64,000 nt of DNA from Rhodoferax sp. (GTDB lineage Bacteria; Pseudomonadota; Gammaproteobacteria; Burkholderiales; Burkholderiaceae_C): the NCBI GenBank assembly GCA_019449595.1, contig JAGRPL010000007.1, positions 1-64,000 on the forward strand, given 5' to 3'. A model generated the notes under the pieces. The model had not been told where the DNA came from and did no database searches. It saw only the letters and a program-made list of their open reading frames with translations. Each line of letters starts with the position of its first letter. Positions within the stretch are counted from its first letter, which is position 1. Position numbers and translations under genes: made by a program. This document shows, piece after piece, positions 1 through 9,348 of the stretch.

Positions 1-156
1 CTCATGAGCGTTTGCAAGTCAGTTAAGACTTAGTTCCGAAGAACTTGGCAATTGCCTTCAAACGCCCACGCTTATCGGCTGTATATTTTTAACGATCTTC
101 TTTGCAACCACCAGACTTCCGTCTTTCGTTGCAGCTTGCTGCGATCAGCGAAGCCT
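1..156 (-). other. Probable 16S rRNA operon leader
   Basis: Read on the minus strand, this stretch runs through an AT-rich GATCGTTAAA-like segment and then AGCCGATAAGCGTGGGCG (around 62-80). I recognise that string from the transcribed leader just upstream of 16S rRNA in Burkholderiales. No protein gene is convincing here. The 16S gene itself would start beyond the left edge. Recognition is from memory of leader sequences and no alignment was possible, so the call is probable rather than certain. Confidence 0.6.
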
Positions 157-267
157 TCAATTATGACACAGTTTTTAACTGTCAGTCAAAAAAATGTTGT
201 ATTTTTTGACTCGCTAGCCTCTCCATCCGAGGCTAGCGTTTCTAGCGAAGCCTTCAATTATGACACA
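147..267 (-). repeat. 24-bp direct repeat spanning both promoter -10 regions
   Basis: The 24 bases at 147-170 are identical to those at 244-267 (plus-strand text starts AGCGAAGCCTTCAATTATG). Each copy contains the -10 element and the presumed start region of one of the two tandem promoters, so the initiation regions of both promoters are the same. Between them, 212-221 and 229-238 form a perfect 10-bp hairpin (CGCTAGCCTC / GAGGCTAGCG) with a 7-base loop. Confidence 0.85.
160..189 (-). promoter_or_regulatory. Proximal rRNA-type sigma-70 promoter
   Basis: On the minus strand a perfect-looking TTGACT (-35, plus-strand 184-189) and CATAAT (-10, 160-165) are separated by 18 bases. An A/T-rich stretch lies just upstream, as in a strong rRNA promoter. 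Transcription would run left into the leader at 1-156. Confidence 0.6.
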
Positions 268-287
268 ACTTCCCAAGCTTTAGTGAA
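257..287 (-). promoter_or_regulatory. Distal rRNA-type sigma-70 promoter
   Basis: This is a second CATAAT (-10, plus-strand 257-262) in the same sequence context as the proximal promoter, with a poorer TTCACT (-35, 282-287) and a 19-base spacer. Together they look like the tandem P1/P2 arrangement of an rrn operon. It starts only about 20 bases beyond the cheB stop codon, so che transcripts could run into it. Confidence 0.5.
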
Positions 288-306
288 CTATTTCGCAGCC
301 ACATTG

Positions 307-1401
307 CTAGACGCGGTACCGGTCCCCCGATCCGCTCAACTTGCCCAGTAACGCCCCTGCGATTCGCGTCAACGGCAAGACCTCATCCGCAGCGCCATGA
401 AGAATTGCTTCCCGCGGCATTCCAAACACAATGCAAGATGCTTCGTCTTGCACATAGTTGTAGCTACCGGCGTCCTTCATCTCCTTCATCGCCTTTGCGC
501 CATCATTGCCCATTCCGGTAAGCATGATGCCAAAAGCATTTCGCCCCACGACACGCGCAGCAGACTTGAACAGCACTTCAACCGAAGGCCTATGCCTGTT
601 GACCAATTCCCCGTCTTCCACTACACAGATGTAATTTGCACCACTTCTATCGATACGGAACTGCTTTCCACCTGGAGCGATGTAAGCATGCCCTGGAAGA
701 ATACGTGCGCCATTAACGGCTTCCTGAACCGTAATCTGACAAAGCCCATTCAGTCGGGCGGCAAAGCTGGTTGTAAAACCAGGCGGCATGTGCTGTGTAA
801 TGACTATGCCCGGTGCATCGGCCGGCATATGCATCAAAATTTCCTTGATTGCTTCCGTCCCTCCTGTCGACGCACCAATACAAATCAACTTCTCAGTCGA
901 CACGCGCCCGATAGCTACCGGATCGGGCAATCTCTCCCCGGTAGACACGCCATTGGCACTCGCCGCACCACTGATGCCTGGTTGCGCTGCACGCCGAACA
1001 TGCGCAGCCGCGGCAATCCGGATCTTTTCAACGATCTGTCCCGCTAGCTCATTGATACCGTCCGCCAGCCCAATGCGCGGTTTGGCAACAAAATCCACCG
1101 CCCCCAACTCCAACGCGCGCATAGTCACCTCGGCTCCGCGTTCGGTCAGGGTCGAGATCATCACCACAGGCATTGGGCGCAGACGCATCAGTCGTCCCAG
1201 GAAATCGATACCGTCCATCTTGGGCATCTCGATATCCAACGTGATGACATCGGGATTCAAATCCCGAATCATCTCTCTGGCAATAAGCGGGTCATTGGCC
1301 GTACCAACACATTCCATATCTTGTTGACGGCCAATAATTTCCGCCAGCAAGCTGCGCACCAAAGCGGAATCGTCAACAACTACAACACGAATTTTCTTCA
1401 A
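307..1401 (-). CDS. cheB: CheB, chemotaxis protein-glutamate methylesterase/deamidase
   Basis: CheB removes methyl groups from chemoreceptor glutamates, and deamidates glutamines, during adaptation. The 364-residue protein has an N-terminal receiver domain with acidic pair D10-D11 and phospho-acceptor D56 ([11 protein letters not shown]). A C-terminal methylesterase domain shows the catalytic set S178 (IGASTGG), H204 (ITQHMPPGF) and D300 (GMGNDG). Length and residues are normal for the family. It is the last gene of the leftward che cluster, 9 bases after cheD, and ends just before the rRNA-type promoters. Confidence 0.97.
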   Translation of the reverse strand: MKKIRVVVVDDSALVRSLLAEIIGRQQDMECVGTANDPLIAREMIRDLNPDVITLDIEMPKMDGIDFLGRLMRLRPMPVVMISTLTERGAEVTMRALELGAVDFVAKPRIGLADGINELAGQIVEKIRIAAAAHVRRAAQPGISGAASANGVSTGERLPDPVAIGRVSTEKLICIGASTGGTEAIKEILMHMPADAPGIVITQHMPPGFTTSFAARLNGLCQITVQEAVNGARILPGHAYIAPGGKQFRIDRSGANYICVVEDGELVNRHRPSVEVLFKSAARVVGRNAFGIMLTGMGNDGAKAMKEMKDAGSYNYVQDEASCIVFGMPREAILHGAADEVLPLTRIAGALLGKLSGSGDRYRV

Positions 1402-1410
1402 GCGACATCC

Positions 1411-2112
1411 TCAAAACAAATCTACAGAACCACCTGCAGTGGTCTTAGCAACAATGGCAGCATTTCCGCGTCGCTCCTCCACAGCAAGAGTTTCCGGATG
1501 CGAATGGGCCAGACGCTTGACCAGTACTTTACCGGTAGCCGGGAAAAAACACACTTTGCGGGGGTGGATATCAAGCACATCTTGCGATACGACAGGAATT
1601 CGCTCAGTAGACAGATAGTCCAGTACAAACTGCGTATTGCGCTCGCCCACGTTCATCGTTGTAAAACCCGCCATCACTTGCGCTCCACCGAATACCTTCG
1701 CTTGCATCGTCTCGCGCCGAGCACCAAGTTTCAACATTTCATTGATCAACAACTCCATGGCATAAGAGCCGTAACGCCCCGCTCCGTCTGCGCCATCTCC
1801 ATCCGGCAACATAAAGTGGTTCATGCCACCAATGCGTGCTTTACCGTCCCATATGCACGCGGCAATACAAGACCCCAAAACGGTCATCACAACAATGTCG
1901 TCGCTGGAAACAAAGTACTCACCCGGGAGCACCTTGACAGCGTCATATTGAAAATGATGATCCGCATAAAAAAAAGAAGCCTCGCCCGGTTTGCGGGGTA
2001 GCGCTTTCAACTGATCGATTCGGGAAACCCGGCCACTCGCCAAAACCCTAGCGCCTCCGCCCCCTGCAGCACCCCCGACAGAAGATCCATACGCGAACAC
2101 GGGCGAACTCAT
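1411..2112 (-). CDS. cheD: CheD, chemoreceptor glutamine deamidase
   Basis: CheD deamidates specific receptor glutamines and is often coupled to CheY or CheC. The CheD signature is plain: [12 protein letters not shown] carries the catalytic Cys, followed by [11 protein letters not shown] with the catalytic His. The ATG at 2112 gives 233 residues; a TTG at 2163 would add 17 non-conserved residues and is less likely. The protein ends in GGSVDLF, a tail almost matched by the small che-cluster protein at 6163-6612. It lies between cheR and cheB in one operon. Confidence 0.93.
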   Translation of the reverse strand: MSSPVFAYGSSVGGAAGGGGARVLASGRVSRIDQLKALPRKPGEASFFYADHHFQYDAVKVLPGEYFVSSDDIVVMTVLGSCIAACIWDGKARIGGMNHFMLPDGDGADGAGRYGSYAMELLINEMLKLGARRETMQAKVFGGAQVMAGFTTMNVGERNTQFVLDYLSTERIPVVSQDVLDIHPRKVCFFPATGKVLVKRLAHSHPETLAVEERRGNAAIVAKTTAGGSVDLF

Positions 2113-2174
2113 GTGGCTACTGGCATTGGTTAGAAGCCAACACCATCGCGTCTCCGGACGCAAAGAAGGTACTA

Positions 2175-3029
2175 CTAGCGTCGCTCATAAACTGTTTTCC
2201 CCTTTAAGACAAACAGATCACGGGAATCGCTGAAATTCTCGGCATGTCCGACGAACAACAATGCTCCGGGCTTCATAACCCGATGTATGCGCTCAAGCAC
2301 CTTGCGCTGAGTGGGGGCATCAAAGTAAATCATGACATTTCTACAGAACACGACATCAAACGGCTCCTTGAAGGGCCAATCATCGTGTATCAGATTCACG
2401 ATCAGAAACTCAATGAACTGGGATAACTCTGGCTTAATTTTTGCCATCCCTTCATTGGAGCCCTTCCCCCGCAAGAAGAAACGCTGCATCCGGCCTGCGT
2501 CAATTCCCTTCATACCATCCAGTCGGTACACACCCCGCGCCGCGGTAGCCAGAACCTTGGAATCAATATCACTGGCCGTCAAAGAAAAATTGGCCCGCGC
2601 CCCCAGGGCCTCCATTGCAGCCATTACGATGGAATACGGCTCCTCGCCGGTTGACGCAGCACTACACCAGACTCGCCAAGAAGTTCCAGCTGGCTTGGAC
2701 TTCAAATAATCTTCGAAGATTTCAAAGTGGTGTTGCTCTCGGAAAAATGATGTCAGATTAGTGGTCAAAGCGTTGACAAACTCTTGCCACTCAGGTCCAT
2801 CTGTTGACTCCACCCAAGTCAAATAGTCACGAAAACTTTGATGCCCGGTGTCGCGAAGCCGCCTGGACAACCGGCTGTAGACCATTGCATGTTTTCCATC
2901 ATGCAAGCTAATTCCGGCCCGCTTGTATATCATCGCCTGGACCCGGTCGAAATCTGCACTAGTCCAGACAAACTCACGATCCTGCATGCCCGCCGGCCCG
3001 GCATTCATTGCACCTTCAGACGAACTCAT
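2175..3029 (-). CDS. cheR: CheR, chemoreceptor glutamate methyltransferase
   Basis: CheR transfers methyl groups from S-adenosylmethionine to receptor glutamates. The helical N-terminal domain is followed by the SAM-binding fold with [13 protein letters not shown] and the later [13 protein letters not shown] motif, both typical of CheR. The ATG at 3029 gives 284 residues; a GTG at 3041 would add four and cannot be excluded, as neither has a strong ribosome site. cheR follows cheW and precedes cheD. Confidence 0.95.
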   Translation of the reverse strand: MSSSEGAMNAGPAGMQDREFVWTSADFDRVQAMIYKRAGISLHDGKHAMVYSRLSRRLRDTGHQSFRDYLTWVESTDGPEWQEFVNALTTNLTSFFREQHHFEIFEDYLKSKPAGTSWRVWCSAASTGEEPYSIVMAAMEALGARANFSLTASDIDSKVLATAARGVYRLDGMKGIDAGRMQRFFLRGKGSNEGMAKIKPELSQFIEFLIVNLIHDDWPFKEPFDVVFCRNVMIYFDAPTQRKVLERIHRVMKPGALLFVGHAENFSDSRDLFVLKGKTVYERR

Positions 3030-3101
3030 TGTGTGAGCCACTCGCTACCGCACTTTCATCTTCACAAGGTTTACACGGGCACAAACTCAAACCCAATAAC
3101 A

Positions 3102-3590
3102 TCAATCAGACGCTCCGACCAATCCCATGTCAGGCGCTGACATAAGTCGTTCAATATCGAGGAGGATCAACATTCTGTCCCCCAAGGAGCCCAGTCCAAG
3201 CACGGATCCACTATCAATGACGCTATCCAACTCCGGCGCAGCTTTCAGGCTTTCCGGTGGCAACTCCATAACATCGCTGACGGAGTCCACCACAATCCCT
3301 ACAATCCGGTTCCCCAGGTTCAGAATAATGACGACCGTGAAGCTGTCGTACTCCGCCTTGGAGCAATTGAACTTCAGTCGCATATCGACAATGGGAACAA
3401 TTGTGCCCCGCAAGTTGACAACACCCTTGATGAAATTGGGAGCGTTAGCCACCCGGGTCGGCGGTTCATATCCCCGGATTTCTTGCACCTTCAGAATATC
3501 AATACCGTACTCTTCCTGATCCAGACGAAAAGTCAGGTACTCCCTCGCCCCCGAAGACGCCAGCTCATCAAATTTTTCCATCACGCCCAT
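3102..3590 (-). CDS. cheW: CheW, chemotaxis coupling protein
   Basis: CheW is the adaptor that links chemoreceptors to the CheA kinase. The 162 residues form one CheW domain with the typical IDILKVQEIRGYEP, VKGVVNLRG-like (IKGVVNLRGTIVPIVDMR) and VVDSVSDVMEL segments. It sits 25 bases downstream of cheA, and the signalling core CheA-CheW would be co-translated from one mRNA if cheA were intact. Confidence 0.96.
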   Translation of the reverse strand: MGVMEKFDELASSGAREYLTFRLDQEEYGIDILKVQEIRGYEPPTRVANAPNFIKGVVNLRGTIVPIVDMRLKFNCSKAEYDSFTVVIILNLGNRIVGIVVDSVSDVMELPPESLKAAPELDSVIDSGSVLGLGSLGDRMLILLDIERLMSAPDMGLVGASD

Positions 3591-3615
3591 GTTGCACTCC
3601 TTCGTTGCGACGGTA

Positions 3616-5719
3616 TCAATGCCGTGAGCGGCGCACTAAAGCACCGGTGTCCAGAATGAGCGCCACTTTACCGTCGCCCAAGATTGTGGCCCCCGAAACA
3701 TTGGGCACCTTGCGATAGTTGGACTCCAGATTCTTGACCACCACCTGCTGCTGCCCCAAGAGTTCATCAACCAGCAAAGCGACGCGACTTCCGTCAGCCT
3801 CGACAACAACCATGATGTCGCTCGTTTTCTGAGAGTCAAATCGGGGAATCTGGAATATCTTCTCCAACTCAATCACCGGCATGTACTCATCGCGAACTTT
3901 CACCAGTTGGGAGCCCTGCCCAACTGTGCTCACCGCATCTGCCTTCACCTGGAAGGACTCCACTACGGAAGACAGCGGGAGGATGTATACCTCGTCACCC
4001 GCTCCCACCGACATGCCATCCATGATGGCAAGCGTCAACGGCAACCGCACGGAAACCTTCATGCCGCGGCCTTCGACAGAGTCAATCTCCACCGAGCCAT
4101 TGAGCGCCGCAATGTTCCTTTTGACAACGTCCATGCCAACGCCACGGCCGGACACATCGGTCACGACCTCTGCCGTGGAGAATCCTGGTGCAAAAATCAG
4201 CTGCCAGACATCGTTGTCTGACATTTGATCGGAGACGTCCAACCCGCGCTCACGGGCTTTATTCAGAATTTTTTCACGCGACATGCCCTTACCATCATCC
4301 CGGACCTCAATCACAATCGAGCCCCCTTGGTGGGCGGCAGACAGTGTGATCGTCCCCGTTTCAGGCTTCCCTGCAGCCAAGCGTTCCGCCGGCAATTCAA
4401 CCCCGTGATCGCAACTGTTACGGACCAGATGCGTCAAGGGGTCAGTGATTTTTTTCAACCAAACCCTTGTCAAGTTCGGTGGCTTCCCCTTGGGTAACAA
4501 AGTCAACCTTCTTGCCCAATTTACTGGCCAGATCGCGCAGCATCCGGGGGAAGCGACTAAACACAATCGACATCGGAATCATCCGGATCGACATCACCGA
4601 TTCCTGCAAATCACGTGTATTCCGGTCCAGATCCGCCAACCCAGCCAGCAACTGCTGGTGAACGGCAGGGTCTAATGCTCGGCTGTTTTGTGCAAGCATC
4701 GCTTGGGTAATCACCAACTCTCCGACCAAATTAATTAACTGATCGACCTTGCTGATGGCTACGCGGATGGTCGCAGTTTCGGCGTGCGCAGCGGGGCCAG
4801 CAGATGCCGCCTTAACGGGAACCTTGGTTTTGGCTCCGGCATCCAAAGCGGGAGCGCCAGGGGATCCATCAAAGAATCCATAACCCGGTGCCGGCGCCAA
4901 AGGCGCGCCGGGAGGCGGGTCATCCGCGTAGCTGGTTGCAGTCTCTACCGCCGCAGATTGCAACTCTTTGATCGCGATGTGATCCCTGGCAACGTGAAAG
5001 GCGAACAAATCCAGCAGATCCTCATCGGAAGAAGCTGTTTTGACTGTAAAAACACGCACGTCCTTGCTATCAGACGGCAGAATGGCAATTTCACCAAGTC
5101 CGGGAATATCGCGGAACAGCTCTTGAACCGCATCCGCCTGTTCAATGTGTTCCAAGGGTCCAAAGCGTATTTCCAACGACCGGATGGAATGATCTTCCGG
5201 GGAAACGGTCACCACAGCTGGCGATGGTGGCGTTGGAGAAACAGTGGCGGGGACAACTGGCGCCGCAGCAGGCGGAGCCACAACAGCGGGAGATCCGCCA
5301 GAAGCCAAGACGCTGATTCGTCGAACCAAATCTGCCGTCGGCAGCGCTTCGCCCTCACCACCGGCCTGGTGGCGCGCCAAAAGGCTACGCGAGGCATCAG
5401 CGGATTCCAGCAGCACATCCACCATAGCCGCATTGGGCTGCAATTCATGGCGACGCAGCTTGTCCAGCAACGACTCCATTTGGTGGGTCAGTTCAGCCAC
5501 GTCAGAAAATCCGAACGTGGCAGCCCCCCCCTTAACCGAGTGAGCACAGCGAAATACCCCGTTCAGTTCCTCGTCATCCGCAGTATCCAGATTCAGATTG
5601 AGCAACATTTGCTCCATCAAATCCAGATTCTCGCCAGCCTCCTCAAAAAATATTTGATAAAACTGCGTTAGATCAAAATCGCCACTCCCGCCGCCGCTGT
5701 CTTGATGCGTATCAGCCAT
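3616..5719 (-). pseudogene. cheA: CheA chemotaxis histidine kinase, frameshifted
   Basis: CheA is the histidine kinase that phosphorylates CheY and CheB. The N-terminal part (5719 to stop at 4442) carries the P1 domain with phospho-acceptor H60 (CAHSVKGG), a Pro/Ala linker, P2-like sequence and the P3 dimerisation region. It ends abnormally at GLVEKNH. The rest resumes in another frame at ITDPLTHLVRNSCDHG and carries the ATP-binding boxes (DDGKGM, GRGVGMD) and the CheW-like P5 domain down to 3616. The break lies in a run of seven A on the coding strand (plus-strand T 4449-4455); six would restore a 700-residue CheA. It may be a true mutation, a phase-variable tract or a homopolymer sequencing error. 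Confidence 0.93.
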
Positions 5720-5764
5720 GCCTAGCTCCTCTATATTCGTTCAACCAAGTCACCAGACCGCCAA

Positions 5765-6127
5765 TCAGCGAATGACTTTCTTAATTACATCCAGTAAGCG
5801 AGCCGGGTCAAAAGGCTTTACCAGCCACCCGGTAGCGCCAGCTGCACGCCCCGCCTGCTTCATCAAATCACTGGATTCTGTTGTCAAAACCAGAATGGGA
5901 GTCATCTTAAACTGGGGGTGGTCACGCAATTTCCGCGTCAACCCCAAGCCATCCAAACGCGGCATGTTTTGATCCGTCAGGACCAGGTCAAACGCTTGCG
6001 CCTGCGCCTTTTCATAGGCATCCACCCCGTCCACAGCCTCTACCACTTGGTACCCAGCACCAGTTAAGGTAAATGTCACCATCTTTCGCATGGATGGCGA
6101 ATCGTCAACGGCAAGAATTAAAGGCAT
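5765..6127 (-). CDS. CheY-like single-domain response regulator
   Basis: This is a stand-alone receiver domain of 120 residues with acidic pair D8-D9, phospho-acceptor D52 (LVLTDQNMPRLDG), the conserved Thr in VLTTES and the Lys in LVKPFDP. It has no output domain. It lies directly upstream of cheA and differs from the second CheY at 28996-29385, so the cell has two CheY-type proteins in this window. It could be the motor-binding CheY, a phosphate sink, or serve a separate function. The general call is secure and the role is not. Confidence 0.9.
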   Translation of the reverse strand: MPLILAVDDSPSMRKMVTFTLTGAGYQVVEAVDGVDAYEKAQAQAFDLVLTDQNMPRLDGLGLTRKLRDHPQFKMTPILVLTTESSDLMKQAGRAAGATGWLVKPFDPARLLDVIKKVIR

Positions 6128-6162
6128 TAGAAACTCCGACTAGTTCAGTTTGATCGTTTTTT

Positions 6163-6612
6163 TCAGAAAAGCTCAATGGACCCTGCGTCCATTTCGTCTT
6201 GCGTTACCGGATTGGGGCGCTCCGGCACCTCTTCTACGAAAGGAACCGCCTCGCCATCTTCAGACCCCATGGATTCAGAAGCCAGCCGATAAGCACATCC
6301 CTGCAAGATTTTTGAAGTGTGGGAAATCAGCTGCGACGCCATATCCTGGAACTGCAATTCCGTAACCGCAGCCCGCAACGTGCTACGAACGTCATCAAGC
6401 TCACGGGAGTCCATGAGTGCGGGCTCGGCAAGATTGGCGCTCGCACTGGTGAAACGCTCCATTAGGTTTTCCATGGCGTGTGCAAGCAGATCATCCAAGC
6501 GCGTCAGATCATGCACGACCACAAGCAAGGCGTCCTGGACCTCCGCCACGAGCATGACAGGCACTTGCACAACCGGCGTACTCGGCGTTGTCAATGATGG
6601 TTGCATTGTCAT
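6163..6612 (-). CDS. Small che-cluster protein with CheZ-like motif
   Basis: The 149-residue protein has no enzyme signature. It is mostly helical-looking, with ELQFQDMASQLISH in the middle, which resembles the catalytic QDFHDLTGQ helix of CheZ and similar helices in chemotaxis proteins. It has an acidic tail ending in GSIELF. The tail resembles the end of CheD in this operon (GSVDLF) and loosely the CheY-binding tail of CheZ. It is the first gene of the leftward che operon, with a TAGGA ribosome site. A phosphatase or CheY-binding role is inference only. Confidence 0.7.
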   Translation of the reverse strand: MTMQPSLTTPSTPVVQVPVMLVAEVQDALLVVVHDLTRLDDLLAHAMENLMERFTSASANLAEPALMDSRELDDVRSTLRAAVTELQFQDMASQLISHTSKILQGCAYRLASESMGSEDGEAVPFVEEVPERPNPVTQDEMDAGSIELF

Positions 6613-6795
6613 TTGTCCTAAAAACCGCTCTTCACGTCAATCAGCGCCCGCCCCGCACCAGCAACCGGAAATCCTGCATGCGCCTAGGTTAGCAGGAATC
6701 TTGAAGCATGGGGGAGATATCGACAGCCTTCCAAACGGTCTGCGCCGGGGTCGAAACGCCAAGTATTGCCTATCTGGCCCTCATAATCCGCCACA

Positions 6796-7932
6796 ATGAT
6801 AGCGTTGAACATGGAACACAATCCCTCCGTAACCCCCATGAAAGTCCTCCATCTGGAGGATTCGCTGCTGGATCACCAACTGGTCTGTCGTGCGCTAAAA
6901 AAGGCGAACTTCAACTTTGAAATCACTCGCGTGGAAACGCTTGAAGCGTTTACACAATTGGTCAACCATTCCGCATTTGACCTGATTCTTGCCGACTATC
7001 GGCTTCCTGGCTTTACCGCCCTCGATGCCTGGTCCGCGTTGCCAACAAACAGTGTCCGCCCGCCATTCATATTGCTTTCAGGGACGATCGGCGAAGCTGC
7101 CGCGGTATCGGCCATACATTCGGGCATCAGCGACTATTTGCACAAAGACGATCTGGAACGGCTCGAGCGTGTGATCAAAAGGGCCCTGGAAGTGTGCCAA
7201 GCCCATGCCGCAAAGGAAAAGGCCAACCGGGAACTTGCGCTCTCGGAGAAACGCCTGGCGGAATTTGCCAGCTATTTGCAAGCCGCCATCGAAAGGGAAC
7301 GTGCCGTTATCGCCCGCGAGATCCATGACGATATCGGCGGTTCTCTGGCCGCAGCAAAACTCGACTTGGCCTGGATATCCCGGCATCAAACCGAAGCGAC
7401 CATTGAAGCCCACGTGCAAGCTGCCATCGAGATGCTGCAACATGCCATTGGCGCCAGTCAACGCATCATGATGAACCTGCGACCATCCATTCTTGATCAG
7501 GGCCTCTTTGCGGCCATCCAGTGGTTGGCCACCAGCTTCGAAAAACGCACGGGTGTCAAAACATACCTGCGGACCAATAACGAGCACCTCGTCCCAAAAA
7601 AGGACATCCAGTTGACCGCGTACCGAACGGCTCAGGAAGCGTTGACGAACATATCCAAATATGCAGCCTGCAGCCAGGTCCATATTGAGCTATCGGATGC
7701 AGAAAACGTCCTGACTTTGGAAATAACCGATAACGGCAAAGGGATGTCCGGGCAGGAGATGGCAAAGACCGAAGCATTCGGTTTGCGCGGCCTGCAGGAG
7801 CGGGCCAAAACGGTTGGCGGCTGGCTGGATATCAGTACACGCGAAGGCACAGGCACTTCCATCATCCTGTCCGTGCCGTTAGGGCCCCCAGCGGATAGCA
7901 GCCATGACGCATTGGAGGAGCAGTTTCAGTGA
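6796..7932 (+). CDS. Receiver-histidine kinase (HisKA_3 type)
   Basis: The protein begins with a receiver domain (phospho-acceptor D67 in ILADYRLPG). A coiled-coil linker follows (about 125-170), then a NarL-type dimerisation/phospho-acceptor helix with H177 (REIHDDIGG) and a C-terminal HATPase domain (EITDNGKGMSG, GLRGLQERA). No membrane segment or signal peptide is visible, so it is probably cytoplasmic and takes its input from another kinase through the receiver. The ATG at 6796 is used; ATGs at 6811 and 6838 are alternatives. It overlaps the next gene by four bases, GTGA, which implies a cognate pair. Confidence 0.9.
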   Translation: MIALNMEHNPSVTPMKVLHLEDSLLDHQLVCRALKKANFNFEITRVETLEAFTQLVNHSAFDLILADYRLPGFTALDAWSALPTNSVRPPFILLSGTIGEAAAVSAIHSGISDYLHKDDLERLERVIKRALEVCQAHAAKEKANRELALSEKRLAEFASYLQAAIERERAVIAREIHDDIGGSLAAAKLDLAWISRHQTEATIEAHVQAAIEMLQHAIGASQRIMMNLRPSILDQGLFAAIQWLATSFEKRTGVKTYLRTNNEHLVPKKDIQLTAYRTAQEALTNISKYAACSQVHIELSDAENVLTLEITDNGKGMSGQEMAKTEAFGLRGLQERAKTVGGWLDISTREGTGTSIILSVPLGPPADSSHDALEEQFQ

Positions 7933-8558
7933 TAAAAGTGGTTCTTTGCGATGACCATGCAATGGTCCGGCGCGGCATCCGCGACACTCTGGCAGACGCG
8001 GTCGACATACAGGTTGTTGCCGAGTCGGGCAGTTATGCCGAGGTTCGGGAAGTATTGCGTACAACGCCCTGCGATGTGCTGCTACTGGACCTGAACTTGC
8101 CGGGACGAGGTGGGCTTGAGGTCCTGGCCAGTCTGCGCGAGGCCAATTCACCGATCCGGGTTCTGGTGGTTTCCATGTTCGCAGAAGATCAATATGCCAT
8201 TCGGTGCTTGCGCGCAGGCGCATACGGTTACCTCAACAAGGCAGGTGATCCCACAGAATTGATCACTGCCGTGCGTACGCTGGCCAACGGCCGCAAGTAC
8301 GTGACACCCGCCATATCCGAAATGCTGGTTGAGAATCTGGCCTCACCGAGCGAAGAGGCCCTGCATGCGGCCTTGTCAGAACGCGAGTTGCAGACGTTGC
8401 TCAAAATTGCCTCTGGGAAACGTCTCTCCGACATTGCAGAAGAACTCATGCTCAGCCCGAAAACCGTGAGTGTCTACCGGTCCCGGCTTTTGGAGAAACT
8501 CAAGCTGACCAACAACGCCGAGCTCACGGTTTACGCGATCCGGAATGGCCTGGTTTGA
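7929..8558 (+). CDS. NarL/FixJ-family DNA-binding response regulator
   Basis: The 209-residue regulator has a receiver domain (D54 in LLLDLNLPG) and a C-terminal LuxR-type helix-turn-helix (about 146-205, LSERELQTLLKIASG ... SPKTVSVYRSRL). The GTG start overlaps the kinase stop codon, so the two are translationally coupled and form a two-component system. Target genes cannot be read from the sequence. Its place between the che and fli clusters suggests, but does not prove, a link to motility. Confidence 0.93.
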   Translation: MIKVVLCDDHAMVRRGIRDTLADAVDIQVVAESGSYAEVREVLRTTPCDVLLLDLNLPGRGGLEVLASLREANSPIRVLVVSMFAEDQYAIRCLRAGAYGYLNKAGDPTELITAVRTLANGRKYVTPAISEMLVENLASPSEEALHAALSERELQTLLKIASGKRLSDIAEELMLSPKTVSVYRSRLLEKLKLTNNAELTVYAIRNGLV

Positions 8559-8567
8559 GCCAGACTC

Positions 8568-9335
8568 CTAGTTGTTGACAAAAATCTCAATGGTTCGCTC
8601 CATGAGCGCCATAAAAGGCTGATCCAGCATCGGTAAGGTTGCCGCAATGCCAATCAAGCCCACCATCAGGGTCACAGGAAATCCCACTGCAAAGATATTC
8701 ATCTGTGGCGCAACACGGGAAATAATGCCCAGCGCCAAATTGACAAACATCAGCATGCCCACCATGGGAAGTGCAATCCATAAGGCGCTAGCAAATACAT
8801 CCGCGCCCAGTCGGTACAACTTCATGCGTGCCAGTGTCTCCAGGAAATTCTGGTCAATGGGAAACGATTGGAAACTGCGATTGATCGCCAGAAGCACCAT
8901 GAGATGCCCATTCATCGCAAGAAAAAGCAGCGATGTCATTTGCCCGAAAAACCGGGCAACGGCACTGGACTGGGCATTAATAGTCGGGTCAAAGAATGCG
9001 GCAAAGTTCAGACCCATCTGAAAGCCCACTACTTCTCCGGCCAACTCTACGGCCGAAAATACCAACCGGACAGCGAACCCGATCGCCAATCCAACACCGA
9101 CTTGTTGAATCACTACGCCCAGCGCCTGGGGATCGTTGAACCCGATAACAGGCATGGCGGGCAGGCTCGCCTGTGTCGCCAGCGCAATCAGAAAGGCCAG
9201 TGCAATTCTGGCTCTCAGCGGAATGGCCCGAGAAGAAAACACCGGAGCAGTGGTAAACACTGCCAGCACACGCAAGAAGGGCCAGAATATCGGCGAAATC
9301 CATGCCGCAAGTTGCGCCTCAGTAATGGAAATCAA
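8568..9335 (-). CDS. fliR: FliR, flagellar export gate protein
   Basis: FliR is an integral membrane component of the flagellar type III export gate, with FliP and FliQ. The protein is hydrophobic throughout with about six membrane segments and the family start ISITEAQLAAWISPIFWPF. The TTG at 9335 fits this conserved N-terminus and has a GGGGG ribosome site 14 bases after the fliQ stop; a TTG at 9377 would add an unconserved extension overlapping fliQ. This gives 255 residues, normal for FliR. It is the last gene of the leftward fli operon and converges with the response regulator. Confidence 0.93.
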   Translation of the reverse strand: MISITEAQLAAWISPIFWPFLRVLAVFTTAPVFSSRAIPLRARIALAFLIALATQASLPAMPVIGFNDPQALGVVIQQVGVGLAIGFAVRLVFSAVELAGEVVGFQMGLNFAAFFDPTINAQSSAVARFFGQMTSLLFLAMNGHLMVLLAINRSFQSFPIDQNFLETLARMKLYRLGADVFASALWIALPMVGMLMFVNLALGIISRVAPQMNIFAVGFPVTLMVGLIGIAATLPMLDQPFMALMERTIEIFVNN

Positions 9336-9348
9336 CCGATACCCCCAA

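Noticed and set aside
52..351. Open frame at the left edge on the plus strand
   Set aside because: It runs across the repeated promoter regions and into cheB on the other strand, and the protein has no motif. The rRNA leader reading explains the sequence better.
2112..2163. Upstream TTG start for CheD
   Set aside because: The extra 17 residues are unlike CheD, and the ATG at 2112 suits the family better.
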